The notes below the pieces were generated by a model, which was not told the origin of the DNA, did no database searches, and saw only the letters and a program-made list of their open reading frames with translations. Below are positions 17,591 through 28,316 of a DNA stretch of 64,000 bases, piece by piece; within the stretch, counting starts at the first letter, position 1; each line of letters opens with the position of its first letter. A program made the translations under genes and the position numbers. The stretch comes from JARRKC01 sp963723965. Its GTDB lineage: Bacteria; Acidobacteriota; UBA6911; RPQK01; JAPXNP01. The stretch is from NCBI GenBank assembly GCA_963723965.1, contig CAVRSV010000012.1, forward strand, positions 186,001 to 250,000. The letters are read 5' to 3'.

Positions 17591-19762
17591 TCAGCGACGA
17601 CCGGCCGGGTTGCCGCGAACGAAGAACGTCACCTGGTCGAGGACCTTCCCGCTCACGTCACGCAGAGCGAGTTCATAGCGCCCTTCCCTGGGCGTCCAGG
17701 ATAGCGGTCGGGACGCGCTTCCCACCCGCCTTCCGTTCAGAGTCCAGGAGAACCGGGAATTGCACGGCTCCGCTTCGAAGAAGATCCTCTGCCGATCAAC
17801 CGGGATATCCGGGTCGGAAGCAAAGATGGATCCTTCTGCCGGATAGGCGATCCTCACCGGCTGCTTCTCGGTGACCGCTTGGACTTTCAAGGGCGCGGTC
17901 CCCTTGATGAACCATTCCGGGACCGGATCCCCTCCGCCGACGAGTCGAATCGACCGGCGCTCGACCCCCGGCGGCGGGGGAGGATCGGAGCTCGGCACGT
18001 CTCGATGCAGCCGGTCCATCACCTCCAGCCAGACGGGCGCCGCACCGCTGATCCCGCTGACATCCCACATGGGCTCCCCCGAGAAGTTGCCGACCCAGAC
18101 GCCCACGGTAAAGCGATTGCTGAAGCCGATGCACCAGTTGTCACGCATATCCTTGCTGGTTCCCGTCTTGACGGCACTCCAGTAGCGCGTCGCCAGCGGG
18201 CTCTCCAGACCAAACGTCTCGCTGCGATCCTCCCGGTCGCTCAGAATGCGGGCCACCAGGTAGGCGGCCTGGGGAGAGAGAACCTTGTGGCGGGGGCGCT
18301 GGGCCCGCGGCTCGAAACCCGGCTCGATCCACTCTCCACCCCGAGCCAGGGCCGTATAGGCGGCGACCAGGTCCCACAGCCGCACGTCGGCGGATCCCAG
18401 CGCCAGGGACGGACCGTAATAGTCTGCCCTCTGGAGGCCGGAAAAATTCAGGCCATGGAGCAGCTGCAGGAAGTCCTCCACCCCGACGAGGAGGAGCAGG
18501 CGCACCGCCGGAACATTCAGAGACGAAGCCAGGGCGACTCGAGCCGTTACCGGCCCGCGAAACAGATCGTCATAGTTGGAGGGACGATAGACGCCTCCCA
18601 CAACGGGAATCTCGAGGGAACTGTCGTCCAGCAGCGACACGGGCGTGATCAGACGTCGTTCGAAGGCGCGCGCATAAAGAAACGGCTTCAGGCTGGATCC
18701 AGCCTGCCGATAGGCCCGGATCCCGTCGACGTGTCGCGCACTCGACCAGAGGCCTCCGTTGCCGACGTAGGCCAGCACGTCACCGGTGGCATTCTCCACG
18801 ACCAGGATGGCTCCGTCCCGGACGTTCTGGTCGGTGAGCCGGGCCAGATGGTCTGCCAGCGTCTGAGACGCGAAGATCTGCAGATCGGCCCGCAGTGTCG
18901 AGCGGACCGCCCGCCCGCCGGCTCCCGGTTCCGCCAGCGGTTCCAGCAGCTTCCGGGCAACGTGCGGCGCCCACTGGGCCCGCCGCGCGATGCGGTAGGC
19001 CTGGTCCAGACAGGCTCCCGCCTCGTCCAGGGACCGGTCGTCCAGCCGTCGCCCCCGGCTCGCGGCCAGAGAGCGGGCTCGTTTTGTCACCTCCGCCGCG
19101 GACGCATTCGGCGAGCGGATCAGGCAGGCCAGGACCTGCGCTTCCGCGTCGGTGAGCCCGTGGGGATCCTTGTCGAACAGACCCCGCGCCGCCGCACTGA
19201 TACCCTCCAACTCGCCCCGAAAGGTGACAAGATTGAGATACGCCTCGAGGATCTCCGCCTTGGTCCAGCTTCCTTCGAGACGCCTGGCCGATGCAGCCTG
19301 CCGGGCCTTCTGCAGCCAGGTCCTCCTGCTTCCCTGACGTTCCAGCGCATCCGTCAGGTACCCGCACAGCTGCATGGTGATCGTACTGGCTCCTCTCAAC
19401 TCCCTGCCCTGCAGGCAAGACCCGAGGCTGCCCGCAACCGAGCGCCAGTCGATTCCGCGGTGCCCGTAAAACCGTTGATCCTCGACCTCGACGACCGCTC
19501 GGGTCAAGGCCGGCGAGATCTTGTCGAGGGGAACCCAGGGCAGGCGACGGATCCGGTCGTCAAGCCGCAGTTCGTGAAGTACGCGGCCGTCTCGGTCGAG
19601 CAGGACGAAATCCGAAGGGCGGGTCCCCTCCCGAACCTGGGCGAAGGTGGGTAGCGCCGGCAGGGTGACCCAGAAGAACAGCGCCGACAGCGAGAGCGAA
19701 AGCGCGGCCAGTCCGGCGGCCACCCGCCACTTCGTCCCCGCGCGCCCATTCTGCTCGTTCAC
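17591..19762 (-). CDS. pbpC: Penicillin-binding protein 1C (bifunctional transglycosylase/transpeptidase)
   Basis: One N-terminal membrane anchor is followed by a GT51 transglycosylase domain (VEVEDQRFYGHRGID, RGASTITMQL), then a transpeptidase domain with the SxxK motif in AGSSLKPF, SLN in ASSLNVP and KTGTS, and finally the PbpC-type C-terminal domain (IRIAYPAEGSIFASDPDIP). It polymerises and may crosslink peptidoglycan in the periplasm. The GTG start overlaps the stop of the alpha-2-macroglobulin gene (GTGA), the classic yfhM-pbpC pairing, which suggests the two act together in envelope defence and repair. The length of 723 is normal. Confidence 0.95.
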   Translation of the reverse strand: MNEQNGRAGTKWRVAAGLAALSLSLSALFFWVTLPALPTFAQVREGTRPSDFVLLDRDGRVLHELRLDDRIRRLPWVPLDKISPALTRAVVEVEDQRFYGHRGIDWRSVAGSLGSCLQGRELRGASTITMQLCGYLTDALERQGSRRTWLQKARQAASARRLEGSWTKAEILEAYLNLVTFRGELEGISAAARGLFDKDPHGLTDAEAQVLACLIRSPNASAAEVTKRARSLAASRGRRLDDRSLDEAGACLDQAYRIARRAQWAPHVARKLLEPLAEPGAGGRAVRSTLRADLQIFASQTLADHLARLTDQNVRDGAILVVENATGDVLAYVGNGGLWSSARHVDGIRAYRQAGSSLKPFLYARAFERRLITPVSLLDDSSLEIPVVGGVYRPSNYDDLFRGPVTARVALASSLNVPAVRLLLLVGVEDFLQLLHGLNFSGLQRADYYGPSLALGSADVRLWDLVAAYTALARGGEWIEPGFEPRAQRPRHKVLSPQAAYLVARILSDREDRSETFGLESPLATRYWSAVKTGTSKDMRDNWCIGFSNRFTVGVWVGNFSGEPMWDVSGISGAAPVWLEVMDRLHRDVPSSDPPPPPGVERRSIRLVGGGDPVPEWFIKGTAPLKVQAVTEKQPVRIAYPAEGSIFASDPDIPVDRQRIFFEAEPCNSRFSWTLNGRRVGSASRPLSWTPREGRYELALRDVSGKVLDQVTFFVRGNPAGRR

Positions 19763-22700
19763 GGCTCCACCTCGAGGGGAGAGTTGACCGATTGACCGAA
19801 GACCTCAGGCTCGTACATCGCTTCCACCCGCGTCGGCGGCAGCCGGAACTCACCGGAACTGTTCAGTCGGAGTGTGTACTCGATCGTCCAGTCGCCCTTC
19901 GGCAGATAGTCGAAGTAGGCCCGATACCACTCGAATTTGCGTTCGATGTGCGTCGGCCGAACCGTATTCGCCCTCCGCTCTCCTTCGGTTGCGATCGACG
20001 AGTCACGTCCGAGTCCGGATCCGAGGATCGCCCCGCCGCCCGGCACGGGATCGCTGACGACGACCCAGGTCATATCCGACTGGGCGCGAAGGTGCAGGGT
20101 CACGCGGGCGATGTCTCCCACCGACCAGGACCCGGGGCGCCGCTGCTCGACCGCCTCCACCGATCGCGTCACGGCGTAGCCGGCCGAGAATGATTCCGGT
20201 TCGAGAGCGGCGTTGGCGCGGACCACCAGCCAAGGCCGTCCCGTCCCGTCCTGCACGGCGTGTAACGTGGTTTGTTTCCGAGGCCAGGCGAAGGACAGCT
20301 CTCCGCCCAGCGGGCGCTGTCCCCAGTCGATCTGCTGCCGCTCCTCCGCCAGGGAGACGTTGCTGGTGCCGGTGACGGCCTCCGATTCGAAATCAGCGGA
20401 AAAGTGCTGGACGGCCAACACACCCAGGGCGTTCGCCGTCGTCAGATCCCAGTGTCCCCGCCGTTGGAGATCCAGCAGCCCGCGCACCAATCGCGGCAGA
20501 TCCTCCGTCCAGCGCTTCGCCCGCAGCAGAGTGAGGATGAGGCGGGCCTGATTGCCGGCCGGTGACAACATCAGCCACCAGAGCCGCTCGCGGGCTTCTG
20601 TCGAGAATCCCGCCGAGGTTCCCCGCAGATCGAGCCTCGCCCGAAGCAGCTGTTCAGCCTTCGCCAACGCCTCCTGGCGCCGGGGAAGCGCTTCGAGTCG
20701 CAGCGTGATCTCGTACCAGTCCAGCAGGGCCGACGTGGGCCAGAGGTCCGGTTCGATCACCAGCGTGGAGAGCATCCCGGGCGTGGCCGCGCCGAACCGG
20801 GCCAGGGCCTGGATGGCCGCGAGTTTGCGGAGCGTGAGGTCGGCGAAATGCCCCAAGCCGACCGCCGAGCGTCCCTCGACGAACGAGCGGAGGCCCCCCA
20901 GCAAGGTCCGCCGGGTCTCGAGGGGAACGGCCCAGCCGCTCTCATCGGCCAGGGTGAGAACGTAGGACGTCAGCACGTCGCTGCCGTGGAGCCTGCCGGA
21001 AGCGGGAAAGTACGAGAGCAACCCGTCGCCGGCGATGTACTGGGTTAGATTCGCCATCTCGTGATTCCAGGCCTGTTCATCGGACAGGACGACCGCCTTG
21101 GACAGGATCTGCTCGAGACAGCTGAAGGGATAGCGTCTCAGGTAGGAGCGCACCCCATCCAGTCCCACGGTCAAGGTGGGCTGGAGACCGACCTCGATGC
21201 CGCCGCGACCCGGAATGGCTCCCTCCGGTATCTGGACCGGGATGTCGACAGGATGATCGAGAGATTCGAGGGTCGCCTGCAGGGTCCGAACCGGAATGAA
21301 GGGCGCGACCTGCTGCTTGACCGAAAGCCGGTCGGAGGCATCGGGTGCAGACGCGGATACGACATATGTGAGGGCGTCGACTCCGTCGGGGACCCGGACC
21401 GTGTCGCCCACGCGGCCGCCCTCCCCGGCGCCCAGATGAAGCGTGCGATCCAGATGCCAGTCCGTTTCGCGAACGGCGGCCTCGACACGCACGTCCATCG
21501 CCTTCGCCGTGGCGTTGCGAATGGTGAATTCGGCCAGAAAACTGTCTCCCTCACGCACCAGCGGCGGCAGACCGGAAAAGAGCGTGAGGTCGCGCGTGGT
21601 GCGAAAGGTCGCTTCGCCGGTTCCGAATCGATCGAGTCCCGCCGTGGCCACGGCGACGACGCGAAAGCTCGTGACCGAATCATTGATCGGAACTTCGATG
21701 TCCGCCTTTCCCTGAGCATCGAGTGCCACACTCGGCTTCCACAGTAGAAGCGTATCGAACAACTCCCGCGTCAACTGCTTGCCGCCTCCACCTCCGCTCG
21801 GCAGTGCCTTGAGCCCGAAGTGCCGCTTACCCACGACCTGCATCTGGGCGGTGGACGTCTGCACGCCGTAGCCCCGAGTCTGCATCATCTCGTCGAGAAG
21901 CTTCCAGCTCGGGTTCGGAGCGAGTTCCAGGAGCCCCTCGTCAACGACGGCGACGGCCACTTCGGCTCCCGCGGCCGGTGGATTCCCGTCCGGATCGAGG
22001 ACGGCGATGGACACCTTTGCCTTCTGCCGGATCCGGTACTGCTCCCGCTCGGGTTCGACCTGGACCTTCAGGCGGTGGGCGTCCCATCCCACGTCGAATC
22101 GAGCAATGCCGAGCTTGAACGACGGTTTTCCGAGATCGACGTAGGCGGTCGGCGCGATGCCTCCCTCACGGCCGCGGACGATCAGGGCCGAGACGAAAAC
22201 GTTGGGGGAGTACTCCGTCTTGACGGGCACCTCGATGACCGGTTCCTCCGCCGTGAGGTGCTGTACGTAGGTCTCCCCGACGCCCTCCCGTTCCACCGTC
22301 ACCAGCGCCGTCGCCTTTCGAAAGGGCGTACGGACCTGAAGCCGCGCCGTCTCGCCCGGCTGGTACTCCTTCTTCTCCGGAATCAGGTCGATGCGATCGT
22401 CGTCTTGAGCCGGATACCAGGAGGCATGCGGGCCCGGCACCCAAACGGAGCCGTCGGCATACGAGGGCCTTCCCTGCTCGTCGGTCGTCGATACGAGCAG
22501 GATCAGGTTGCCCGTCAACGGCGGCGCGACGTTGCACTCGAGGATCCCTCGACTGTCCGTTCTGCCTTCGCAGATCACCCCCTTGTCCTGGACTTCGGAG
22601 AAGTTCTCGTAGCCGTAGAACCCTCCCACCAGCCGCTTGCGGTGCGAGAAATACTTGCGCTCCAGCAGTTGGACACGAACCGGCGCGTCGGCCACCGGCT

Positions 22701-25336
22701 TGCCCGACACCTCTGCTACGGCGGCACTGAACTCGAGCGATTCCTCGGACTGCATCCAGGACTTCGTTTTGATGCCGGCCAGACGCGCCGACGGCCACAT
22801 CGAGATGCGCTGGGAGACCGTCTGAATCCTTCCGTTGGGATCCTGGAACTCCAGCTCCGTCAGAAGCGATCGCCGGCGATCAATCTTCCCCGAGCCTTCC
22901 AGCTCGATTCGGCGGCCGCCGTTGTCGTCCAGCTCGAAGGTCTTGCGCGAAAACCCCGGCGGCTTCGGCCGAGGTTGCTCCCCGTAACGCGTGAGCCCCA
23001 CCTCCACGGGACCCGTATCGAAGACGAAGCCCTCGAAATCGGGGAAAAAGCTCGAACCGGCCGGCTGCGCCTGATACCGCAGCAGCGCCGGAAGCCGTTT
23101 GGCCGGTCCTCCGGACAGGTACTGCACGCTCACGTCGACGGTCAGTTCGGTGGGCTGGATCAGAGGTTCCGACGGGGGTGTGATGGAGGCCTTCATCAGA
23201 GGGACGCGAAACTCCTCGACGCGACACGTGCCGCTGTTCCACTCGCGACCGTCCTCGAGTTTCAGGACGAACTGGTAAGTCCCCAGCCTGGCATCCCGGG
23301 GGACCTCCCAGTCGGTGAGTGCGACCCCGGGGTCCGACCACTTCAGCTCACGCGTATATTCCTGATCGGTGCCCACATGACGGATCACCAACTGGGTCGG
23401 CCGCTGCTGCTCCGGAATCTCGCTGAACCCGGCCATGGTGCGCCCGCGCAGAACGTGCTTCATGTGAAGCGTTTCACCGGCCCGGACCAGCGGCCTGGCC
23501 AGGATCGTGTGAGCGCTGACCAGAGAGTTCTCGGAGGCACCCGGAAGCCGAAATCTCCAAGATTCGATCCCCTGATCCCAGCTCGAGTGAACGAAGGAGA
23601 AGTCGGAGTCCAGCTTCGCGACGACCAGCAAACCCGAGCCGTAGGAGTCCCAGCTGCACCGTTTGGCGTTGCCCAGCGGGGGGAGATCCACGGGCCGGGC
23701 GAGACCATCCCGATCGGTGGTCCCGCTCCAGAGCAAGGCACCCGAACAATCCAGGATCTCCACTGCGGCGCCGGCGGCAGGCTCCGCGTTCTCGAGCCGC
23801 GTGACCCAGACGAGCGAATTCTCGAGCCCCCATTTCAGATGGACCGCCAGATCCGTCACCAGGGCCGCCGTCGGCACATACATCTTGGCGCCGCTTTCGA
23901 GCAGTGCATTTCCCAGGAGTTGACTCTGTACCTCGACCACATAGAAACCGGGCCGTTCCAGCGGAATTCCGAGTACCTCGAAAGCCTTCTCGCCATGGGG
24001 TCGCGGCAGCAGGAAATGGCGCGGCACTCGAGCGGACCCTTCGAAGACCGATCGGCTCCGGTCGTCCCAGCCGCGGCTCCCGATGCGGCGAAGCCAGTCC
24101 ACGACCTGATGGGCCTCGGCCGGCGAGATTCGGGTCATGAACCCGTCCATTCCATTACCGCCGACGGCCTCGATGCTGCTGATTTCCAGCTCGGGTTCGA
24201 GATTGCGAACGGTGACCGGCAGAACCGGATCGGCCGCCTCCAGAATTCCGAAATCCCCTGAGAACTTGGCCAGAGGAGGATACTCGTCGGTGGCCACCGA
24301 GAGCGGAAACTCGGCAGCGTTGGCCAGCGTCCGACCCGCGTCATCCCGGATGCCTTCGGGCAGTTCGACACGGAATTGGGACTCGGGGGGAAACGGTCCC
24401 TGGAAGGACAGAGACGTGACGTCAGGCTGGTCGCTCAAACGGGCAGGCCAGACCCGTCCGTCGTGGCTCGTCAACCGAGCTCCGCGCAGCCGGGTGGAGG
24501 CCACGGGGGCGGAGAAATCCACGCGCATGTCGAACAGCGGAATACAGGCCCGGTCCGCGTTCACTCTCTGGCAATGAAAAGCCGCCATCAGTCGGGGACG
24601 AACCATGAAATCGAAGACCTGATCGGCCGTGGTCGTCACACCGGAAGGAGAAGCAATGCCGGCGCCCCAGACGAATCGAACGCGGGTCTGTGCCGGAAGG
24701 CTCTGACGAGGCTGCAGGAGCAGAATCCGATCCGGCGGCTGGCGTTTCAACTCGTACTGACTCTGGATGATCTGGTCTCGCTCCTCGCCGCCGACCACTC
24801 TCAGGTCGACGGCACTGGCCAGTCCCTGGACGACCACGTAAGCGTGTTCGAGCACCGATGTCCGTCTCGGCCGGCCCATCGAGCACGAGCGCGAAAACCT
24901 GGTCTTCCTCGATCTTCTGTCCCTGAGGAGAGGGAATGACATTGAGAACGGCAGGACCGCCCGTGCTGAATTCGAAATGCTTCGGACCTTCGAGGCGGTG
25001 GCCGTCAAGGCTCGTCAACTCCTCACGCAGATCGAAGGAGCAGGCAAGTCCACCCGGCAGATCTTCGCGGAAGTCGTAAACCCAGTTCATGGGATCGATC
25101 CAACGTCCCTCCCCCTCGGCCGCACAGCGGATCTGAAAGGGATGGGCGGCTCGGCCCGGATCGCCGAAGGGAACCATGGGTACGGAGAAGCGCACCTTGA
25201 CTTGCCGAACGGTCTTGACCGTATCCTGGGGATTGAAGCTGAGAATGCGGGGTTCGGGCGCGCTCTGACCGGCGACGGCCGTGGGAATCGGGGTCTGGAG
25301 CAGAAGGCAGAGACAGGTGAGAGGCAGGATTCTCAT
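19759..25336 (-). CDS. Bacterial alpha-2-macroglobulin (YfhM-like), apparent frameshift
   Basis: The full protein of about 1,858 residues starts at the ATG at 25336 with a Sec signal peptide ending near TAVAGQS; it lacks a lipobox, unlike the E. coli homologue. Macroglobulin-type domains, a bait-like region and the alpha-2-macroglobulin core follow. The thioester motif CLEQ is at 21109-21120 (SCLEQILSKAV). The first frame ends its family-like sequence at GPAETDI, and the rest continues from SVLEHAYVVVQG in another frame, so one base shift at about 24850-24860 splits the gene. These proteins trap foreign proteases in the periplasm and pair with PBP1C, the gene directly downstream. Confidence 0.88.
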
Positions 25337-25424
25337 GCGCCCATCTTAAAGCCTTGGCATCGAAAGCCGTAAGTCGAATCTCGTCCCCCGTCCTCCGGAC
25401 CCTTCGATCGCAGGGAGCCCCGAG

Positions 25425-27233
25425 TTGACGGGCCCGGACGTCGTCGAACAGAATAGCCCGGTGGACAAAGACAACGAGCCGGAATTGCCGGCGACAGCGT
25501 TGGACGAGGTGGAGGCGGGACGCACCTGGGCTTCCACCTACCGGCTGATCGGCATCTGTGTCGCGGTCGGTCTCCTGGGCGGAGTCGCCGCCCTGGCCTT
25601 CGACGCTGCCGTCATCTTCGCACAGCATTATCTCCTGGAATGGCTGACCGGATACATCCCGCCCCCGGTCGGGGTCCTCAATCCGATCGCCGCAGTTCCC
25701 GAAGTCCTCTCCCGCTGGTGGATACCCGTCGCGACCACTCTGGGCGGACTGCTGAGCGGCGTGCTCGTCTACAGTCTGGCTCCCGAAGCGGAAGGCCACG
25801 GCACGGACGCCGCCATCGCGGCGTACCACCGCAAGGGCGGCATGGTTCGCGACCGGGTTCCCTTCGTGAAGGCGATCGCCTCCGCTCTCACCATCGGATC
25901 GGGCGGTGTTGCCGGAAAGGAAGGTCCGACGGCCCAGATCTCCGTCGGTCTGGGGTCCATCATCGGTCGCAAGCTCAAAATGCGGGGCCAGAACCGGCGG
26001 ATCATTCTCCTGGCGGCCATGTCTGCGGGTCTGGCAGCCGTCTTCCGCGCCCCGCTGGGCATGGCCATCTTCGGGGTGGAGATTCTCTACTCCGGCATGA
26101 TCTTCGAGTCGGAGGCATTGATCTACACCGTCATTTCGGCGGTCACGGCGTATGCACTGCACGGCTTCGTGGTCGGGTGGTCTCCCATCTTCGAAATTCC
26201 ATCGGGACTGGCCTTTCACAAGCCCGAGACACTGCTGGTTTTCGCCATCCTCGGCATCGTCGCCGGGCTGTTCGGAGCGGTCCTGCCGTCGATCTTCTAT
26301 GGGATCCGGGATCTCTTTCATCGTCTCCCTGGACCGCCGCACATCAAGCCGGCCATCGGGGGCCTGGGTGTCGGACTGGTCGCCATGGCCTTTCCACCGA
26401 TTCTCGGAACCGGCTATGGCTGGGTGGAACTGGCGATGGCGGGCAAACTCTCCCTGTTCACGATCGCTTTCCTGTTCCTGCTCAAAGGACCGGCCATGGG
26501 CCTCACGATCGGGTCGGGAGGTTCGGGCGGCGTCTTCGCCCCGACCGTCGTGACAGGGGCCATGCTGGGCGGCGTTTTCGGAACCATTCTGAATCAGGCC
26601 TTCCCGGTCCTGCAGCTGAGTGTCGCCTCGATGGTGCTGGTGGGCATGGCGGCGACCTTCGCCGGGGCTGCCCGGACACCGATTTCGACGCTCATCATGG
26701 TGGCCGAAATGACCGGTGGCTATGGTCTGATCGTCCCGGCCATGCTCGCCAACATCCTTTCGTTCATGGTCCAGCGGTCGATCACGAGCGGCTGGCGCTA
26801 TCCCACCCTCTATGAATCGCAGGTGTTCGCCCGCGAGGACTCACCGGTACACCGGGGAGTCTTCGTACGCCGGGCCCTGCTGATGCTGGAAGAAGAGGCA
26901 GCCGACGGTGCCCTCGATGCTTCGGATGTCACCCTGCCCCGGCTGGTCACGCTGCTGCAGTTCGGCGAACCGATTCCCATCACACGGGGCTCCGGGATGC
27001 TGGTGGAGATCACGGTGGAGCCGGGTTCCTTCCTGGCCGGAAAGACGATTGCCGAAGGGATGGGACAACTTCAGGGGGCCACGGCCGTGGCCATCCTGCG
27101 AGGTCACGAGATGCTCGTGCCGCGAGGACCGACGCGATTCGAAGCGGGGGACCAGATGATCGCAGTCGCCACGCCGGCCGCCTACGAGGAGATCCGGGAA
27201 CTGGCCTCCGCCGCCATATCCGTCGCACCATGA
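25425..27233 (+). CDS. ClC-family chloride channel/antiporter with C-terminal RCK/TrkA-C-like domain
   Basis: The 602-residue protein shows the ClC selectivity motifs: GSGGVAGKEGPT (a GREGP variant with Lys, keeping the gating Glu), GSGGSGGVFAPT and the late hydrophobic bundle. About residues 510-600 resemble a TrkA-C/RCK ligand-binding domain (EITVEPGSFLAGKTIAEG, then AILRGHEMLVPRGPTRFEAGDQM). It probably moves chloride or another anion across the inner membrane, with regulation by a small molecule. The start is a TTG after GGGAG; a GTG at 25461 is an alternative. Its TGA overlaps the ATG of the GT2 gene. Confidence 0.92.
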   Translation: MTGPDVVEQNSPVDKDNEPELPATALDEVEAGRTWASTYRLIGICVAVGLLGGVAALAFDAAVIFAQHYLLEWLTGYIPPPVGVLNPIAAVPEVLSRWWIPVATTLGGLLSGVLVYSLAPEAEGHGTDAAIAAYHRKGGMVRDRVPFVKAIASALTIGSGGVAGKEGPTAQISVGLGSIIGRKLKMRGQNRRIILLAAMSAGLAAVFRAPLGMAIFGVEILYSGMIFESEALIYTVISAVTAYALHGFVVGWSPIFEIPSGLAFHKPETLLVFAILGIVAGLFGAVLPSIFYGIRDLFHRLPGPPHIKPAIGGLGVGLVAMAFPPILGTGYGWVELAMAGKLSLFTIAFLFLLKGPAMGLTIGSGGSGGVFAPTVVTGAMLGGVFGTILNQAFPVLQLSVASMVLVGMAATFAGAARTPISTLIMVAEMTGGYGLIVPAMLANILSFMVQRSITSGWRYPTLYESQVFAREDSPVHRGVFVRRALLMLEEEAADGALDASDVTLPRLVTLLQFGEPIPITRGSGMLVEITVEPGSFLAGKTIAEGMGQLQGATAVAILRGHEMLVPRGPTRFEAGDQMIAVATPAAYEEIRELASAAISVAP

Positions 27234-28286
27234 GAGCCTCGATGCACACCCCCCCGGAAGACGCCGACCTGGGCCTGTCAGTGGTCATCCCGGTCTTCAA
27301 CGAAGAGGCCAGCCTTCCCTCCCTGTTCGAGGGTCTGCGAGAGACCCTCGCGGCAACGGGTCGGACCTGGGAAATCCTCTTCGTCGACGACGGCAGCAAG
27401 GACCACAGCGCCAAGGTGATCCGGGGCTTGTGTGACCGCGAACCCGGCTGCACCCTGATCCGGTTTCGTCGGAATTTCGGGCAAACGGCGGCCCTGGCGG
27501 CCGGCCTCAATGCGGCCCGCGGCCGGGTTCGTCGTGACCATGGACGCCGACGGACAGAACGATCCGAGCGATATTCCGCGCCTCCTGGAGAAGCTCGATG
27601 AAGGATACGACCTCGTCAACGGCTGGCGCCGCGAACGCCGGGATCCCTTTCTCAACCGGCGCCTGCCGTCGCAGATCGCCAACCGCCTGATTTCGCTCAT
27701 CACCGGCGTCCGTCTGCACGACTTTGGATGCGCCCTCAAGGCCATGCGTCGGGAGATCGCGCAGGATCTGAAACTCTACGGCGAGATGCACCGCTTCATC
27801 CCGGCCATCGCCACCCAGATCGGTGCCCAGGTCATCGAGATCCCGGTCACTCACCATCCCCGGGTTTCGGGTCACTCCAATTACGGAATCAGCCGGACGT
27901 TTCGGGTGGCCGTCGACTTGATCACGATCAAGTTCCTCTCGGAGTACGCCACTCGACCCGGCCACCTGTTCGGCCTTCTCGGCCTGGCGGCTCTGGTCGT
28001 GGGCGCCAGCATCACCGGTTTCCTGGTCATCGAGCGGGCCTTCTTCCACTCACCCCTGGCGGACCGACCGCTGCTCCTGCTCTCCATCTTTCTGACCCTG
28101 GTGGGAATTCAGCTCATCACCATGGGCCTGATCGGCGAAATGCTCTCGCGCATCTATCACGAGAGCCAGCAGAAGCCGATCTACGTCATCCGGGAAACCT
28201 ACCGACGGGCGACGGCCGACGGGGCGGCGCGCGGAGGGGATGTTTCGAGTTCCGAGTTCCGAGTTTCGAGTTCCTCCAAATCGTAA
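27230..28286 (+). CDS. GT2 glycosyltransferase (dolichol-phosphate-mannose synthase-like), apparent frameshift
   Basis: The first part (from the ATG at 27230) carries LSVVIPVFNEEASL and the first metal/UDP site EILFVDDGSKD, up to GLNAARG. The rest (FVVTMDADGQNDPSDIP with DxD, then two C-terminal membrane helices) is in another frame, beginning about 27520. One frameshift at about 27515-27530 joins them into an ArnC/DPM1-like enzyme that charges polyprenyl-phosphate with a sugar. The ATG overlaps the ClC stop. The C-terminus (SSEFRVSSSSKS) is encoded by heptad repeat DNA. It could supply donor to the GT39-type enzyme at 2067-3731. Confidence 0.85.
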
Positions 28287-28312
28287 ATCTCAAACCGTAA
28301 ATCTCAAATCGG
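28243..28312. repeat. Heptad repeat block overlapping the GT2 3' end
   Basis: GAGTTCC/GAGTTTC heptads occupy 28243-28274 and run into the reading frame of the GT2 gene. They are followed by AAATCTCAAA-type units up to 28312. The block lies between the convergent GT2 and xerD genes. Confidence 0.65.
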
Positions 28313-28316
28313 AGGC

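Noticed and set aside
17879..19654. Large plus-strand frame of 591 codons
   Set aside because: Antisense of pbpC with no recognisable domains.
21820..24261. Large plus-strand frame of 813 codons
   Set aside because: Antisense of the alpha-2-macroglobulin gene; its length reflects high GC only.
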